From: Oceanobacillus chungangensis | Lineage (GTDB): Bacteria > Bacillota > Bacilli > Bacillales > Amphibacillaceae | NCBI RefSeq assembly: GCF_003369565.1 | Contig: NZ_PIOD01000025.1 | Coordinates: forward strand, 237,721 to 301,720 | DNA length: 64,000 nt | Direction of reading: 5' to 3' | Shown: positions 1 to 9,683 of the stretch, piece by piece | Layout: each line of letters begins with the position of its first letter | How positions within the stretch are numbered: the stretch's first letter is position 1 | Made by a program: the position numbers and the translations under genes | Notes under the pieces: generated by a model | Database searches by the model: none | The model's input: the letters and a program-made list of their open reading frames with translations, nothing else | Told to the model about the DNA's origin: nothing

Positions 1-995
1 TTTGGTCGCTGAGGAATCAATGTTTGGTAGATTAAATTCTCATGGTCAACAAGTGCATCTTTATAGAATCTGAAGAGGAAGGTTAGATCAAGCGGACCAT
101 CGACAATGTACAGGTCATTCTTATGTATTTCAAGTACATTCAGTAAAAAGCTTATGATTGTATCATCAAATTTACCTTTACGGACTTCTAGCCGAACTGC
201 AGCACCCCATTTACGTTTGCGCAATTCCTTTTCAATTTCCTTCAGTAAATCACGAGCACCTTCTTCATGTATTGTCATATCTGCATTTCTAGTTATTCGG
301 AACTCTGTAACAGAATGAACTCGATATCCTTTAAATAATTTATGAAGAAAATGAGAAATAATATCTTCTAATAAAATATAACGATTCGTAGTACCAATCT
401 GGATATATCTGTCTAAAAGAGCTGGTACTTGAACAATTGCGTTCTTTCTACTTTTAAACTCAATTTCATATGTATCTTCAAGCACAACAGCCATGTTAAT
501 TGATTTATTCAGCAGCATTGGGAATGGATGATATGCATCAATTGCCATTGGCGTCAATATTGGGAAAATTTGTTCGTCGAAGTATTCCTCTAGTTTATCT
601 TTTTCTTCAAGTGTAAGGTCACCCATTTCAAGGATGGAAATCTCCTTACCAGCAAGTGCATGCTGGAGTACGTTATATCCTTCATATTGTTTTTCTACGA
701 GGACATGATTCTGCTTTGATATCGCATTTAACTGTTGTTTTGGTGTTAGACCTGCCTTGTTCTCGGGTTTATTGAAATCAGCTTGGACCTGATCCTTAAG
801 CCCAGCAACTCGGACCATAAAAAATTCATCTAAGTTTGAAGCAAAGATGGCAATGAATTTCAGCCGCTCCAGTAGAGGGTTCTTTAAATCAAATGCTTCA
901 TCTAATACACGTTTATTAAACGCCAGCCAACTAAGCTCGCGATTATTATAATATTGTGGATTATCCAGGTTAATGTCTCTTTCTATATTGGCCAT
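1..995 (-). CDS. ppk: Polyphosphate kinase, N-terminal part (cut by window edge)
   Basis: Polyphosphate kinase makes polyphosphate reversibly from ATP. About 331 codons of the N-terminal part are present, read leftward and open to the window edge, out of roughly 700 in the family. The protein opens with the NNRELSWLAFNKRVLDEA block typical of the PPK N domain. Further in there is a TEFRITRNADMTIHEEGA stretch followed by KRKWGAAVRLEV, both characteristic PPK1 segments. The ATG at 995 is preceded by an AAGGGTGG-type ribosome site. The gene lies 252 bases downstream of ppx on the same strand, so a ppx-ppk unit is likely. The catalytic histidines lie outside the window. Confidence 0.95.
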   Translation of the reverse strand, partial: MANIERDINLDNPQYYNNRELSWLAFNKRVLDEAFDLKNPLLERLKFIAIFASNLDEFFMVRVAGLKDQVQADFNKPENKAGLTPKQQLNAISKQNHVLVEKQYEGYNVLQHALAGKEISILEMGDLTLEEKDKLEEYFDEQIFPILTPMAIDAYHPFPMLLNKSINMAVVLEDTYEIEFKSRKNAIVQVPALLDRYIQIGTTNRYILLEDIISHFLHKLFKGYRVHSVTEFRITRNADMTIHEEGARDLLKEIEKELRKRKWGAAVRLEVRKGKFDDTIISFLLNVLEIHKNDLYIVDGPLDLTFLFRFYKDALVDHENLIYQTLIPQRP

Positions 996-1247
996 CCTTA
1001 CCACCCTTTTTTCTTGTATTAACAGGAAGTGAGCCCTTAAAGAACATCTTAGAACCCAAGCCTAAGAATTCTATGCAGGGGACTGCCTGAAGCAGTCAAA
1101 TTTAAAATTAACTAACATTGTAGTAATTTCAGATAAATGAAGTTTGACTATATTTTCCCAAAATATAATTATACTAAAAAATTGTAGAATAATGTCGTTT
1201 GAATGTTAAGTTTTTGTATATTTTTCCCTGCTTCATTAGCAAATGAC

Positions 1248-2774
1248 TTAATTCCGGACAAATTTTAACTCAATCGTATTATGAAGCGCTTTTTCAAGAT
1301 GTTTTTTCTGTTTATTTGCTTGGTATTCCTCTGGCATAAAATCACTGTTACAATAGAGCGTCAGTATAATTGCACCTTTACTAATCGTAAAATCAAAATC
1401 TTGTACAACCTGCCGTTTTGTCGCATCGAGGGAATAGGTGAATTTAAGAAGTGCACCTAATGTATAAAGCTTCTTTCTATCCTTTTTTAAGAACCAGTTG
1501 TGAAAAGGATCAATAAATTGCTTAAACACTGTCTTATTTTTATAGGACGCAATTAATGCCAATTTCAATCGATCAATATGCATCAGTCCATCGATTGTCC
1601 GGTTTGCAAGTAAATAGAAGGTATGCTGTGCACTAGACTCAGAATCTATATATTGCCCTAGATGATATACATAACAGGCACGATCGAGCAATTCCCAATC
1701 CTGTCTTGTCAAAGAGCCTAATCCGTTAATTTGAAGCTCTTGAAGCAGTTTCTTCGTTAAAATTTGGACATGATGAATTTGCGTTTTATTTAAGTTGTAT
1801 TCATGGACTAAGTCTTCAATGCTGTCCTGGAGTACATTAGGATGCAGCGATGATTCCAAATGTTTGGTTAATCGTTTATAAAATACACCATCACGTAATC
1901 CTTTTCTACTAAGTACAAATGTCTTTGCATCTATCATTTGGTAAAGACAAAGAAATACATTCGCTGCAGGCACTATTGTATCAATTCGATCACTGGATAA
2001 TCCTTCGACTTTCCCAAGCTCTTCATCAGATAAAGATGATAGGTAGAATGTAGTTTCGGCGATATCACTGTCATTCATCTGATATTGATGAAGTCCAGCG
2101 AGTGGATATTTCTCACGTGATTGATGGATTTGAGCTAGGTTACGTGCACTTCCACCAATGCCAATTAAAGGTACCTGTTTATCTACAAGCCAGTCCAATG
2201 TGTTAAATTGCTCGAATAAATAGGTGCGTAATTTAACAAGCTTTTTATCCATTGATTTGTTATCCGTTAAGAAATCCTTCAATGTTAATGCTCCAAAAGG
2301 AAAACTATGAGAATCAACGAGTTGACGATTCTTAAAATATGTAATTTCTGTACTGCCACCACCGATATCAATCGTAATACCCTCTGAAATCGAAGTTGAA
2401 TTAACAACGGCCAGGTAACCATAATAGGCTTCCTCCTTCTCCGAGAGGATTTGCATCTCCCAGCCTACTTCTGTTTTTACTATCTCTTTGATTGCTTGAT
2501 TATTTTTTGCTTGTCGAATGGTTGCTGTTGCTACACAGACAAGTTCATTTAGCTCATATGTATCGACAACTTCTTTGAAACTTTGCAATATGTTGACCAT
2601 TCGCTCGATCCCATCATTTGAGAGTGTATTATCAGAAGTAAGATAATTACGTAATCGTGCAACAGCCTTTGTATTTTCAACTTCATGAAATCGACCAGAT
2701 TTTTCCTTTGTATACACAACGAGTCGCATTGTATTCGAACCAATATCAATAATAGAATAATATTTAGTTTGCAT
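1248..2774 (-). CDS. ppx: Exopolyphosphatase, Ppx/GppA family
   Basis: Hydrolyses terminal phosphate from polyphosphate, and possibly pppGpp, as a cytosolic enzyme. At 508 residues it has the normal length for a Ppx with its C-terminal HD-like domain. The actin-like ATPase fold signatures are visible: DIGSNTMR at residues 10-17, SEKEEAYYG at 111-119 and DIGGGSTE at 136-143. A further GIGGSARN block near residue 205 matches the second phosphate loop. It reads in the same direction as ppk, which begins 252 bases downstream, so synthesis and breakdown of polyphosphate are probably co-regulated. Whether it prefers polyphosphate or pppGpp cannot be told from the sequence. Confidence 0.95.
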   Translation of the reverse strand: MQTKYYSIIDIGSNTMRLVVYTKEKSGRFHEVENTKAVARLRNYLTSDNTLSNDGIERMVNILQSFKEVVDTYELNELVCVATATIRQAKNNQAIKEIVKTEVGWEMQILSEKEEAYYGYLAVVNSTSISEGITIDIGGGSTEITYFKNRQLVDSHSFPFGALTLKDFLTDNKSMDKKLVKLRTYLFEQFNTLDWLVDKQVPLIGIGGSARNLAQIHQSREKYPLAGLHQYQMNDSDIAETTFYLSSLSDEELGKVEGLSSDRIDTIVPAANVFLCLYQMIDAKTFVLSRKGLRDGVFYKRLTKHLESSLHPNVLQDSIEDLVHEYNLNKTQIHHVQILTKKLLQELQINGLGSLTRQDWELLDRACYVYHLGQYIDSESSAQHTFYLLANRTIDGLMHIDRLKLALIASYKNKTVFKQFIDPFHNWFLKKDRKKLYTLGALLKFTYSLDATKRQVVQDFDFTISKGAIILTLYCNSDFMPEEYQANKQKKHLEKALHNTIELKFVRN

Positions 2775-3073
2775 TAAACCACCTCTTCTTTAGTATAAAT
2801 ATATCAGTTGAAATAATAAAAGTCACATTGCGATAATTCTTAACAATAATGCAATTTAGGTTGTGACCTATCAGTAAAGCTGATTTTCGAACTGAGCATA
2901 TATCGCTATAAAAGACAAAATATTCTAACCTTCGATAAATATTTCCTGGGGAATAAACCTTAGCAGGTATCCTTGCTTTCTCGGAATACTTACTGGTTAA
3001 GAACTTCTATAGCATGATAGGCGGTGTACTCGCATAGGATATATAAATCGCTGCATAGATGGAGGGAGTTCAT
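2775..3073. promoter_or_regulatory. Divergent intergenic region between ppx and prkA
   Basis: About 300 bases separate the divergent ppx and prkA genes and no coding frame is supported. Upstream of prkA, an ATGATA at 3014-3019 followed 13 bases later by CATAGGAT at 3033-3040 resembles a sigma-E type sporulation promoter. That would fit a mother-cell gene such as prkA, but the match to the -35 consensus is weak. No terminator was seen here. Confidence 0.3.
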
Positions 3074-4969
3074 ATGAGTATATTAAATAAAGTAAAGAAC
3101 TATCGAGAAGAAGAACGACGCTTACGATGGGAAGGCACATTTGCAGATTATTTAGAGATTATTAGGGATAAGCCGGAAGTGGCACAAACTGCTCATTCAC
3201 GCGTTTTTAATATGATTAAGGATTCTGGGATAGAGAAGAAAGATGGGAAAAAAGTCTATGAATTCTTTAGCGATGAAATATTTGGTCTAGAAGAAGCAAT
3301 TGAGCGTTTAGTAGAAGAATATTTTCACCCAGCAGCTAAAAGGCTAGATGTGCGCAAACGAATTTTATTATTGATGGGACCAGTTAGTGGTGGTAAGTCC
3401 ACGATTGTTAGTCTATTAAAACGTGGGTTAGAGGAATTTTCTCGAACGGATGCAGGTGCGGTCTATGCGATTAAAGGGTGCCCAATGCATGAGGATCCAT
3501 TACATTTGATTCCACAGCATTTGCGGGAAGAATTTTTTGAGGAATTTGGAATTCGAATAGAGGGGAATTTATCCCCATTAAATACAATGCGGCTCGAACA
3601 AGATTATAATGGGAAGATTGAAGATGTAATTATTGAGCGTATCTTCTTCTCAGAGGATAAACGTGTAGGAATAGGTACTTTTAGTCCTTCCGATCCGAAA
3701 TCACAAGATATTGCTGACTTAACAGGCAGTATTGATTTTTCGACGATAGCTGAGTTTGGTTCGGAATCAGATCCAAGAGCATATCGTTTTGATGGAGAGT
3801 TAAATAAGGCCAATCGTGGGATGATGGAGTTCCAAGAAATATTAAAATCCGATGAAAAATTTCTCTGGCATTTGTTATCGCTCACACAGGAAGGTAATTT
3901 TAAAGCCGGTCGATTCGCGCTCATTAGTGCGGATGAATTAATTGTAGCGCATACAAATGAATCTGAATATCGCTCCTTTATTGCAAATAAAAAAAATGAA
4001 GCATTACATTCACGTATTATTGTCATGCCAATACCGTACAATTTACGAGTAAGTGAAGAAGAAAAAATTTACGAAAAAATGATTAAGGGCAGTGATATGG
4101 CACATGTTCATATTGCACCTAGAGCACTTAGAGTTGCAGCGATTTTCTCTATTTTAACTCGGTTAAAGGAGTCGAAGAAGCAAGGCATTGATTTAGTGAA
4201 GAAGATGCGGTTATATGATGGGGAAAACGTAGAAGGATTCAATAAAATCGATTTAGAAGAGCTGCAGAAAGAATATTCTGATGAAGGCATGAATGGAATT
4301 GATCCGCGTTATGTGATCAATCGCATTTCATCGACAATTATTCGTAAAGAGGTTCCATCTATTAACGCACTTGATGTCCTGCGATCATTAAAGGATGGGC
4401 TGGAACAGCATCCTTCGATTTCAAAAGAAGACAAAGAAAAATATATTAATTATATTGCCGTTGCCAGGAAGGAATATGATGAGATTGCCAAGAAGGAAGT
4501 GCAGAAAGCATTTGTTTATTCTTATGAAGAATCGGCGAAGAGCTTGATGAATAATTATCTGGATAATGTGGAGGCATTTTGTAATAAGAATAAGCTCCGT
4601 GATCCACTTACAGGTGAAGAAATGAATCCAGATGAGAAGTTAATGCGTTCGATTGAAGAACAAATTGGTATTTCCGAAAACGCGAAGAAGGCATTCCGCG
4701 AAGAAATTCTCATTCGACTTTCTGCCTTTGCACGAAAAGGGCAGCGATTTGATTACAATTCTCATGAACGATTACGAGAAGCAATCCAGAAGAAATTATT
4801 TGCAGATTTAAAGGACGTTGTCAAGATCACGACATCCTCACAAACACCGGATGAATCACAGCTTAAAAAGGTTAACGAAGTAATAGCAAGATTGATTGAC
4901 GAATATGGCTATAATTCGACGTCTGCTAATGAATTACTTCGTTATGTTGGTAGTTTGTTAAATCGATAG
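3074..4969 (+). CDS. prkA: PrkA family AAA protein / serine protein kinase
   Basis: PrkA is a large AAA-domain protein with a C-terminal kinase-like region, linked to sporulation in Bacillus; kinase and protease roles have both been proposed. The 631-residue product has the family's usual length. Its Walker A loop GPVSGGKST is at residues 102-110. The N terminus (REEERRLRWEGTFADYLEII) and the segment ending in AHSRVFNMIKDSGIE are diagnostic. The start was set at ATG 3074 because GGAGGG at 3061-3066 lies 7 bases upstream; an in-frame ATG at 3059 overlaps that ribosome site. A terminator follows, then yhbH, and spoVR lies 2 kb further on, which recreates the PrkA-YhbH-SpoVR (YeaG-YeaH-YcgB) association. 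Confidence 0.97.
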   Translation: MSILNKVKNYREEERRLRWEGTFADYLEIIRDKPEVAQTAHSRVFNMIKDSGIEKKDGKKVYEFFSDEIFGLEEAIERLVEEYFHPAAKRLDVRKRILLLMGPVSGGKSTIVSLLKRGLEEFSRTDAGAVYAIKGCPMHEDPLHLIPQHLREEFFEEFGIRIEGNLSPLNTMRLEQDYNGKIEDVIIERIFFSEDKRVGIGTFSPSDPKSQDIADLTGSIDFSTIAEFGSESDPRAYRFDGELNKANRGMMEFQEILKSDEKFLWHLLSLTQEGNFKAGRFALISADELIVAHTNESEYRSFIANKKNEALHSRIIVMPIPYNLRVSEEEKIYEKMIKGSDMAHVHIAPRALRVAAIFSILTRLKESKKQGIDLVKKMRLYDGENVEGFNKIDLEELQKEYSDEGMNGIDPRYVINRISSTIIRKEVPSINALDVLRSLKDGLEQHPSISKEDKEKYINYIAVARKEYDEIAKKEVQKAFVYSYEESAKSLMNNYLDNVEAFCNKNKLRDPLTGEEMNPDEKLMRSIEEQIGISENAKKAFREEILIRLSAFARKGQRFDYNSHERLREAIQKKLFADLKDVVKITTSSQTPDESQLKKVNEVIARLIDEYGYNSTSANELLRYVGSLLNR

Positions 4970-5102
4970 TGGAATGTTAGAGCCAAGGCTAAGCAGTTTA
5001 GCAATGGAGAGGTGTGCGAAGTCTCGTTGGCGCAGGAGCTGGTGTATGGCCTGTTAGTTACAAGAATTGTAAAGAAGGAATACTATACTTTCTTATAAGT
5101 CA

Positions 5103-5139
5103 AACAAGGCTAATTCACTAGTTAGTCTTGTTTTTTTCA
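5103..5139 (+). terminator. Terminator after prkA
   Basis: The arms AACAAGGCTAA (5103-5113) and TTAGTCTTGTT (5122-5132) pair with one G-U wobble and run into a block of T. It separates prkA from yhbH, so the two are probably not one simple transcript. Confidence 0.85.
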
Positions 5140-5268
5140 ATCAATTTAAGTAAACGTTGCAATAACTTGTATCAAGTAGCATATGATAAAGAAAGCAATC
5201 ATTACAGAACAATGTATTTTATCTGGATCCAAATTACTGAAAATTCAATTTATAAAGGAGAGGGAAAA

Positions 5269-6432
5269 GTGCAGGATAAGCAAGAACATAATTTTGTCGT
5301 CTCCCAGGAAAACTGGTCTCTCCATCGTAAAGGCTATCAAGATCAACAACGTCATGCGGATAAGGTTCAAGAAGCTATCCGAAATAATTTACCTGATCTC
5401 ATAAGTGAAGAAAATATTATTATGTCAAATGGCCGCGATGTAATTAAAATTCCAATCCGTTCATTAGATGAATATAAAATTCGTTATAACTACGATAAAT
5501 CAAAACAAGTTGGTCAAGGAAACGGGGATAGTGAAGTAGGGGATGTCATTGCGCGTGAACCAGGTGAAGGAGATAGTGGTCAAGGAAAAGGGCGCCAAGC
5601 GGGTGATCAGGCTGGATCTGACTACTATGAAACAGAGGTTTCAATCGCTGAAGTAGAGGAAGCACTATTTAAAGATTTGGAGCTGCCGAACCTGCAGAAA
5701 AAGGAACAAGCAGAAATAACGACAGAAAAAATAGAATTCAATGATGTACGAAATAAAGGACTGATGGGGAATATTGATAAAAAGCGGACGATTTTGACTG
5801 CGATCCGGAGAAATGCCAGAGAAGGAAGGCCAGGAATTACGCCAATATATAATGATGACCTGCGTTTCAAAACATGGAATGAAGTAATCAAATCAGAATC
5901 GAAAGCTGTTGTACTGGCGATGATGGACACAAGTGCATCGATGGGAACATTCGAGAAATATATGGCTAGAAGCTTCTTTTTCTGGATGACAAAATTCCTT
6001 CGATCTAAATACGAAACGGTAGAAATAGCGTTTATTGCTCATCACACGGAGGCAAAGGAAGTATCTGAAGAGGATTTCTTCTCTAAAGGAGAAAGCGGGG
6101 GTACGATTTGTTCCTCAGCCTATAGGAAGGCATTAGAACTTATCGACGAAAGATATAATCCATCACGCTATAATATTTACCCATTCCATTTTTCCGATGG
6201 CGAGAATATTACTTCTGACAATCCAAAATGTATCAAACTCGTAAATGAAATCATGGATGTATCTGCAATGTTTGGATATGGTGAAGTTAACGGATATAAT
6301 CGGTATTCGACCTTAATGAATGCATATAAAACAATCGATGATCCGAAATTCCGGCATTATATATTAAAGGAAAAGCGCGATGTATACCATGCAATGAAGA
6401 GCTTCTTTATAAAAGAAACGGCTGTAAGCTAG
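5269..6432 (+). CDS. yhbH: YhbH-type sporulation protein (UPF0229, von Willebrand A-like)
   Basis: A 387-residue member of the YhbH/YeaH family, which in Bacillus is expressed in the mother cell during sporulation and works with PrkA and SpoVR in a poorly understood process. The N terminus carries the family block [19 protein letters not shown] and then [16 protein letters not shown]. The C-terminal half has a MIDAS-like DTSASMG motif, expected for a von Willebrand A-type metal site. The start is the GTG at 5269: AAAGGAGAGGG lies just upstream and homology begins right after it. A longer in-frame reading from 5128 would begin inside the prkA terminator and is not credible. Confidence 0.96.
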   Translation: MQDKQEHNFVVSQENWSLHRKGYQDQQRHADKVQEAIRNNLPDLISEENIIMSNGRDVIKIPIRSLDEYKIRYNYDKSKQVGQGNGDSEVGDVIAREPGEGDSGQGKGRQAGDQAGSDYYETEVSIAEVEEALFKDLELPNLQKKEQAEITTEKIEFNDVRNKGLMGNIDKKRTILTAIRRNAREGRPGITPIYNDDLRFKTWNEVIKSESKAVVLAMMDTSASMGTFEKYMARSFFFWMTKFLRSKYETVEIAFIAHHTEAKEVSEEDFFSKGESGGTICSSAYRKALELIDERYNPSRYNIYPFHFSDGENITSDNPKCIKLVNEIMDVSAMFGYGEVNGYNRYSTLMNAYKTIDDPKFRHYILKEKRDVYHAMKSFFIKETAVS

Positions 6433-6455
6433 AATCCCCAAATATGGGGATTCTT
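6432..6455 (+). terminator. Terminator hairpin at the end of yhbH
   Basis: GAATCCCCA (6432-6440) pairs perfectly with TGGGGATTC (6445-6453) around a 4-base loop and is followed by TTT. It overlaps the last base of the yhbH stop codon. Confidence 0.7.
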
Positions 6456-6456
6456 T

Positions 6457-6495
6457 AACTTGGCTGTCACCAGATGGCTTGGTGACAGCCAAGTT
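6457..6495. terminator. Perfect 15-bp hairpin between convergent genes
   Basis: AACTTGGCTGTCACC (6457-6471) and its exact reverse complement (6481-6495) surround a 9-base loop. It lies directly against the 3' end of the leftward gene at 6503 and next to the yhbH terminator. It probably acts as a terminator or transcript stabiliser for the leftward gene, although its T run is short on either strand. Confidence 0.55.
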
Positions 6496-6502
6496 TACTA
6501 AA

Positions 6503-6868
6503 TTACATATAATGTTCATTATTTGCTATCTCAATCGTATATACGCCCCTTGTTGTACTCAAAATGAACCGAGAGCCGTCAAACTCATATAGTGTGGAAT
6601 CTTCAAGTGGTATTTCGTAAAAATCCTTGGGAAGTGTCTCGTAATTATGTGAAGTTGTTTCAATTACTCCACTGCCATTAAGGTATAAGGAATGCCTAGC
6701 CTCATATCCATCGCCCCTATTATCATTATTCGAATAGGAGAGGCTATCCAGGTCTAAAAGTGTTTCATCAAGGTCATCCAGTTCATGCTTTACAATTTTA
6801 ATGGATTCTCCGTTCCATTGCTGTAATAATTGATTAAATTCCTCAATTGATAAAAATCGTTTTTCCAT
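6503..6868 (-). CDS. Hypothetical protein, 121 residues
   Basis: I do not recognise this protein. It is small, acidic and soluble-looking, with no signal peptide or membrane segment. The N-terminal 30 residues look helical (SIEEFNQLLQQW). The rest alternates polar and aromatic residues and suggests a small beta-rich domain ending in a YTIEIANNE-type strand. ATG 6868 was chosen because GGAGGG lies 7 bases upstream, while the longer reading from 6925 has no ribosome site. It sits between yhbH and spoVR on the opposite strand, so it breaks up an otherwise sporulation-related block. Similarity to secreted or phage proteins is not apparent. Confidence 0.75.
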   Translation of the reverse strand: MEKRFLSIEEFNQLLQQWNGESIKIVKHELDDLDETLLDLDSLSYSNNDNRGDGYEARHSLYLNGSGVIETTSHNYETLPKDFYEIPLEDSTLYEFDGSRFILSTTRGVYTIEIANNEHYM

Positions 6869-7085
6869 AAAAAATCCCTCCAGCATCTGCAGTATATATT
6901 GTGAATGACATGATATAACGTACATTCTATTTTAAATTCTTCTTTCCTTAAGTTCCCCTTGTGTTAAAAACTAATACAGGATTTATGGAAAAAGAGAGTA
7001 ATGAATGACGCTCATCATCTTTTCATTGTTCATGTTTTTCTACTTGCGTCATAGACTATAAAAAGCACATTTGGAGGGATCCTAT

Positions 7086-8498
7086 TTGACAACAACAAAG
7101 GAGCTAAGTCGTGCGATTGAGGAAATTACGGAAATTGCCTCTGGATTTGGTCTTGATTTCTATCCGATGCGTTATGAGATTTGTCCAGCTGATATAATTT
7201 ATACATTTGGAGCATATGGTATGCCGACCCGTTTTACACACTGGAGTTTTGGCAAACAGTTTCATCGAATGAAGTTACAGTATGATCTTGGACTAAGCCA
7301 AATATATGAACTAGTCATTAATTCTAATCCGTGTTATGCATTTTTATTAAATACGAATACACTAATCCAAAACAAATTAATAATTGCCCATGTACTTGCC
7401 CATTGCGACTTTTTCAAAAATAATGTGCGCTTCTCCAACACAAGACGTGACATGGTAGAGAGTATGACGGCTACAGCAGAACGTATTGCCGATTATGAAT
7501 TAAACTATGGGAAGGATGAAGTGGAAAAATTTCTAGATGCGATTCTTTCTATTCAGGAGCATATTGACCCATCGATTGTTAAATCAAAGCTCCCCCAACA
7601 ATTAGAGGATGATGATGAGAAAGATGAACCTAGCGTTCGGAAAACTGTGTATGATGATCTATGGAATATTGGAGAGAAACCTGTAGAAAAGAAAAAGCGG
7701 AGAAGTAAGAAGGATAGAAAGTTTCCTTCTAATCCAGAAAAGGACTTACTATTATTTATTGAACAGCATAGTCGCGAATTGGAGGATTGGCAGCAGGATA
7801 TATTAACGATGATGCGCGAAGAAATGCTTTACTTTTGGCCACAACTTGAAACGAAAATTATGAACGAAGGCTGGGCTTCCTATTGGCATCAACGAATCTT
7901 AAGGGAAATGGATTTAACAACAGAAGAAACGATAGAATTCTCGAAGTTGAATGCTGGTGTTGTTCAGCCTTCACGTACGTCAATTAATCCGTACTATCTA
8001 GGCATTAAGATTTTTGAGGATATTGAGGAGCGATATAATAATCCAACAGAAGAGATGAAGCGAATGGGTTATAAGTTAAATGCCGGGAGAGAAAAGATTT
8101 TTGAGGTGAGGGAGATTGAATCGGATATTTCCTTTATCCGAAACTATTTGACGAAGGAATTGGTTCAGCGGGAGGATTTATATTTATTTGAGAAAAAGGG
8201 TAGAGACTACCGAATAACACAGAAAGACTATGAACAGGTGCGTGATCAATTAGTTTCGATGCGGGTAAATGGTGGATTCCCATATATTGTTGTGGAGAAT
8301 GGAGACTATGCACGAAATGGCGAATTATATTTAGTGCACGGGTATGAGGGGACAGAACTGGATCTTCGCTATTTGGAAAATGTGCTCCCATATATTTATC
8401 AGCTATGGGGAAGAAATGTGCATATAGAAACAGTAGTTGAGGATAGAAAAGTTGTTTATATGTACAATGGGGATGAAGTGAAGAAGCGGAGTCTGTAA
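7086..8498 (+). CDS. spoVR: SpoVR family protein
   Basis: SpoVR family protein of 470 residues. In Bacillus subtilis SpoVR affects spore cortex formation; the biochemical role is unknown, but the family is genetically tied to PrkA and YhbH. Characteristic segments are [27 protein letters not shown] near the N terminus (given here only as key words FYPMRYEI and YTFGAYGMP), [12 protein letters not shown], and [13 protein letters not shown] in the middle. The start is TTG 7086: GGAGGG at 7073-7078 sits 7 bases before it, whereas the in-frame TTG at 7071 overlaps that site. A charged lysine-rich linker near residues 195-220 separates two conserved halves. A wobble-paired terminator follows at 8518. 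Confidence 0.96.
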   Translation: MTTTKELSRAIEEITEIASGFGLDFYPMRYEICPADIIYTFGAYGMPTRFTHWSFGKQFHRMKLQYDLGLSQIYELVINSNPCYAFLLNTNTLIQNKLIIAHVLAHCDFFKNNVRFSNTRRDMVESMTATAERIADYELNYGKDEVEKFLDAILSIQEHIDPSIVKSKLPQQLEDDDEKDEPSVRKTVYDDLWNIGEKPVEKKKRRSKKDRKFPSNPEKDLLLFIEQHSRELEDWQQDILTMMREEMLYFWPQLETKIMNEGWASYWHQRILREMDLTTEETIEFSKLNAGVVQPSRTSINPYYLGIKIFEDIEERYNNPTEEMKRMGYKLNAGREKIFEVREIESDISFIRNYLTKELVQREDLYLFEKKGRDYRITQKDYEQVRDQLVSMRVNGGFPYIVVENGDYARNGELYLVHGYEGTELDLRYLENVLPYIYQLWGRNVHIETVVEDRKVVYMYNGDEVKKRSL

Positions 8499-8517
8499 GA
8501 ACTTGGATATAATTACT

Positions 8518-8554
8518 GGGCTTGGAATATATTCACTTCCTAGCCTAATTTTTC
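8518..8554 (+). terminator. Probable terminator after spoVR
   Basis: GGGCTTGGAA (8518-8527) and TTCCTAGCCT (8537-8546) form an imperfect stem with one mismatch and one wobble, followed by AATTTTT. Confidence 0.55.
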
Positions 8555-8654
8555 CAATTCAATTCAACAAAAAACGGGACGATTCGAGGAGTGACAAGCA
8601 CTCTGCTTGTGTATTATAATTAGTGTTAAATAGATTTAAAAGAGAGTGATTTTT

Positions 8655-8873
8655 TTGTTTTGGATCAACATAGATAAATCAACGAAGACGATTAAAATTC
8701 ATCATACAGATTGTAAATATATTGTAAAAAAGGAAACGAAATATAAGGGCTTAGAACGGGAGCTAAGGGATGGTGGTTGGTTCAGCATCGATTCATCAGA
8801 GGCTTCACAGCAATTTTTCTATTATAGTTATCCAGATTTTGAAAGAAAACAGTGTAATGCGTGTAATCATTAG
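8655..8873 (+). CDS. Small protein with Cys/His metal-site pattern
   Basis: A product of about 72 residues that I cannot assign to a named family. It has an HHTDCKY motif near the N terminus, a GGWFSIDSSEA stretch in the middle and a terminal CNACNH. The order H-x-x-x-C, then F-x-S-x-x-E-A, then C-x-x-C recalls the small treble-clef zinc domain found in Ada-like proteins and at the end of some nucleases, so zinc binding is a reasonable inference. The start is uncertain: TTG 8655 has an AGAGAG-type site about 8 bases upstream, and GTG 8646 is the alternative. It is followed after 67 bases by an AAA ATPase on the same strand. Confidence 0.65.
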   Translation: MFWINIDKSTKTIKIHHTDCKYIVKKETKYKGLERELRDGGWFSIDSSEASQQFFYYSYPDFERKQCNACNH

Positions 8874-8940
8874 AAGCTAGAAACTAAGATTATTAGAAAA
8901 CATATTACTAGAAAATAGAGCCGAACGGTAGGTGTACGCC

Positions 8941-9660
8941 ATGTTTCTAAAAAGAATTACACTCCAGCATGAAAAAATACCTTCCTATCACGAATATCCA
9001 TTTACTATTCCATCAATTAAAAGTTTTGACAAACTTGATTTAAATCGGAATGTCACCTTTTTGGTAGGTGAAAATGGTTCAGGGAAATCGACGTTGCTTG
9101 AAGCTATTGCAGATAAGTGTGAATTTAATACAGCAGGAGGAAACAGAAATAATAGTTATACTGTACATGCTGCTGACGCTGCTTTAGGTGAATATATTAC
9201 ATTGTCCTGGATGCCAAAGGTCACCAATGGGTTCTTCCTCCGTGCAGAATCCTTCTACCATTTCGCAACACATGTAGATGATACGGATATGAGTGGATAT
9301 AAATATTATGGCGGACGTTCATTACACGAACAATCTCATGGTGAGTCCTTCCTATCGCTGTTTCTTAATCGATTTAAAGGAAATGCAATCTATTTATTAG
9401 ATGAGCCAGAAGCTGCTCTCTCCCCGCAGCGTCAATTGGCTTTTTTAAGAATCATCCATGATCTAACGATTAACGGTGATTGCCAATTTATTATTGCAAC
9501 GCATTCACCAATTCTATTAGGTTATCCTGATGCGACAATCTTAAGCTTTGATGATGGCTGTATCGAGGAAATAGACTATGAGATGACCGATCATTATAAG
9601 ATTACAAAATACTTCTTAGACAACAGAGAGCGGTTTCTAAAAGATATATTGGAAGATTAA
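8941..9660 (+). CDS. AAA family ATPase (ABC/SMC-type fold), 239 residues
   Basis: A compact stand-alone ATPase. The Walker A GENGSGKST is at residues 43-51, a short ABC-like signature SHGES is at 132-136, Walker B YLLDEPEAAL is at 151-160, and a downstream ATHSP supplies the switch histidine. This layout matches the single-domain AAA_21-type ATPases related to SMC/RecF proteins rather than membrane transporters; there is no membrane partner nearby. The ATG at 8941 follows a GGTAGGTG site. Its likely partner is the small Cys/His protein immediately upstream. The function is unknown; roles in DNA repair or as a defence-type ATPase are possible but not shown. Confidence 0.85.
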   Translation: MFLKRITLQHEKIPSYHEYPFTIPSIKSFDKLDLNRNVTFLVGENGSGKSTLLEAIADKCEFNTAGGNRNNSYTVHAADAALGEYITLSWMPKVTNGFFLRAESFYHFATHVDDTDMSGYKYYGGRSLHEQSHGESFLSLFLNRFKGNAIYLLDEPEAALSPQRQLAFLRIIHDLTINGDCQFIIATHSPILLGYPDATILSFDDGCIEEIDYEMTDHYKITKYFLDNRERFLKDILED

Positions 9661-9683
9661 ATTTTCATTAGACGAAAGTAAAT

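Noticed and set aside
106-318. A 70-residue plus-strand reading frame
   Set aside because: It is antisense to the clearly conserved ppk coding sequence and has no ribosome site.
5128-5268. A longer N terminus for yhbH
   Set aside because: It would begin inside the prkA terminator. Homology and the ribosome site both point to GTG 5269.
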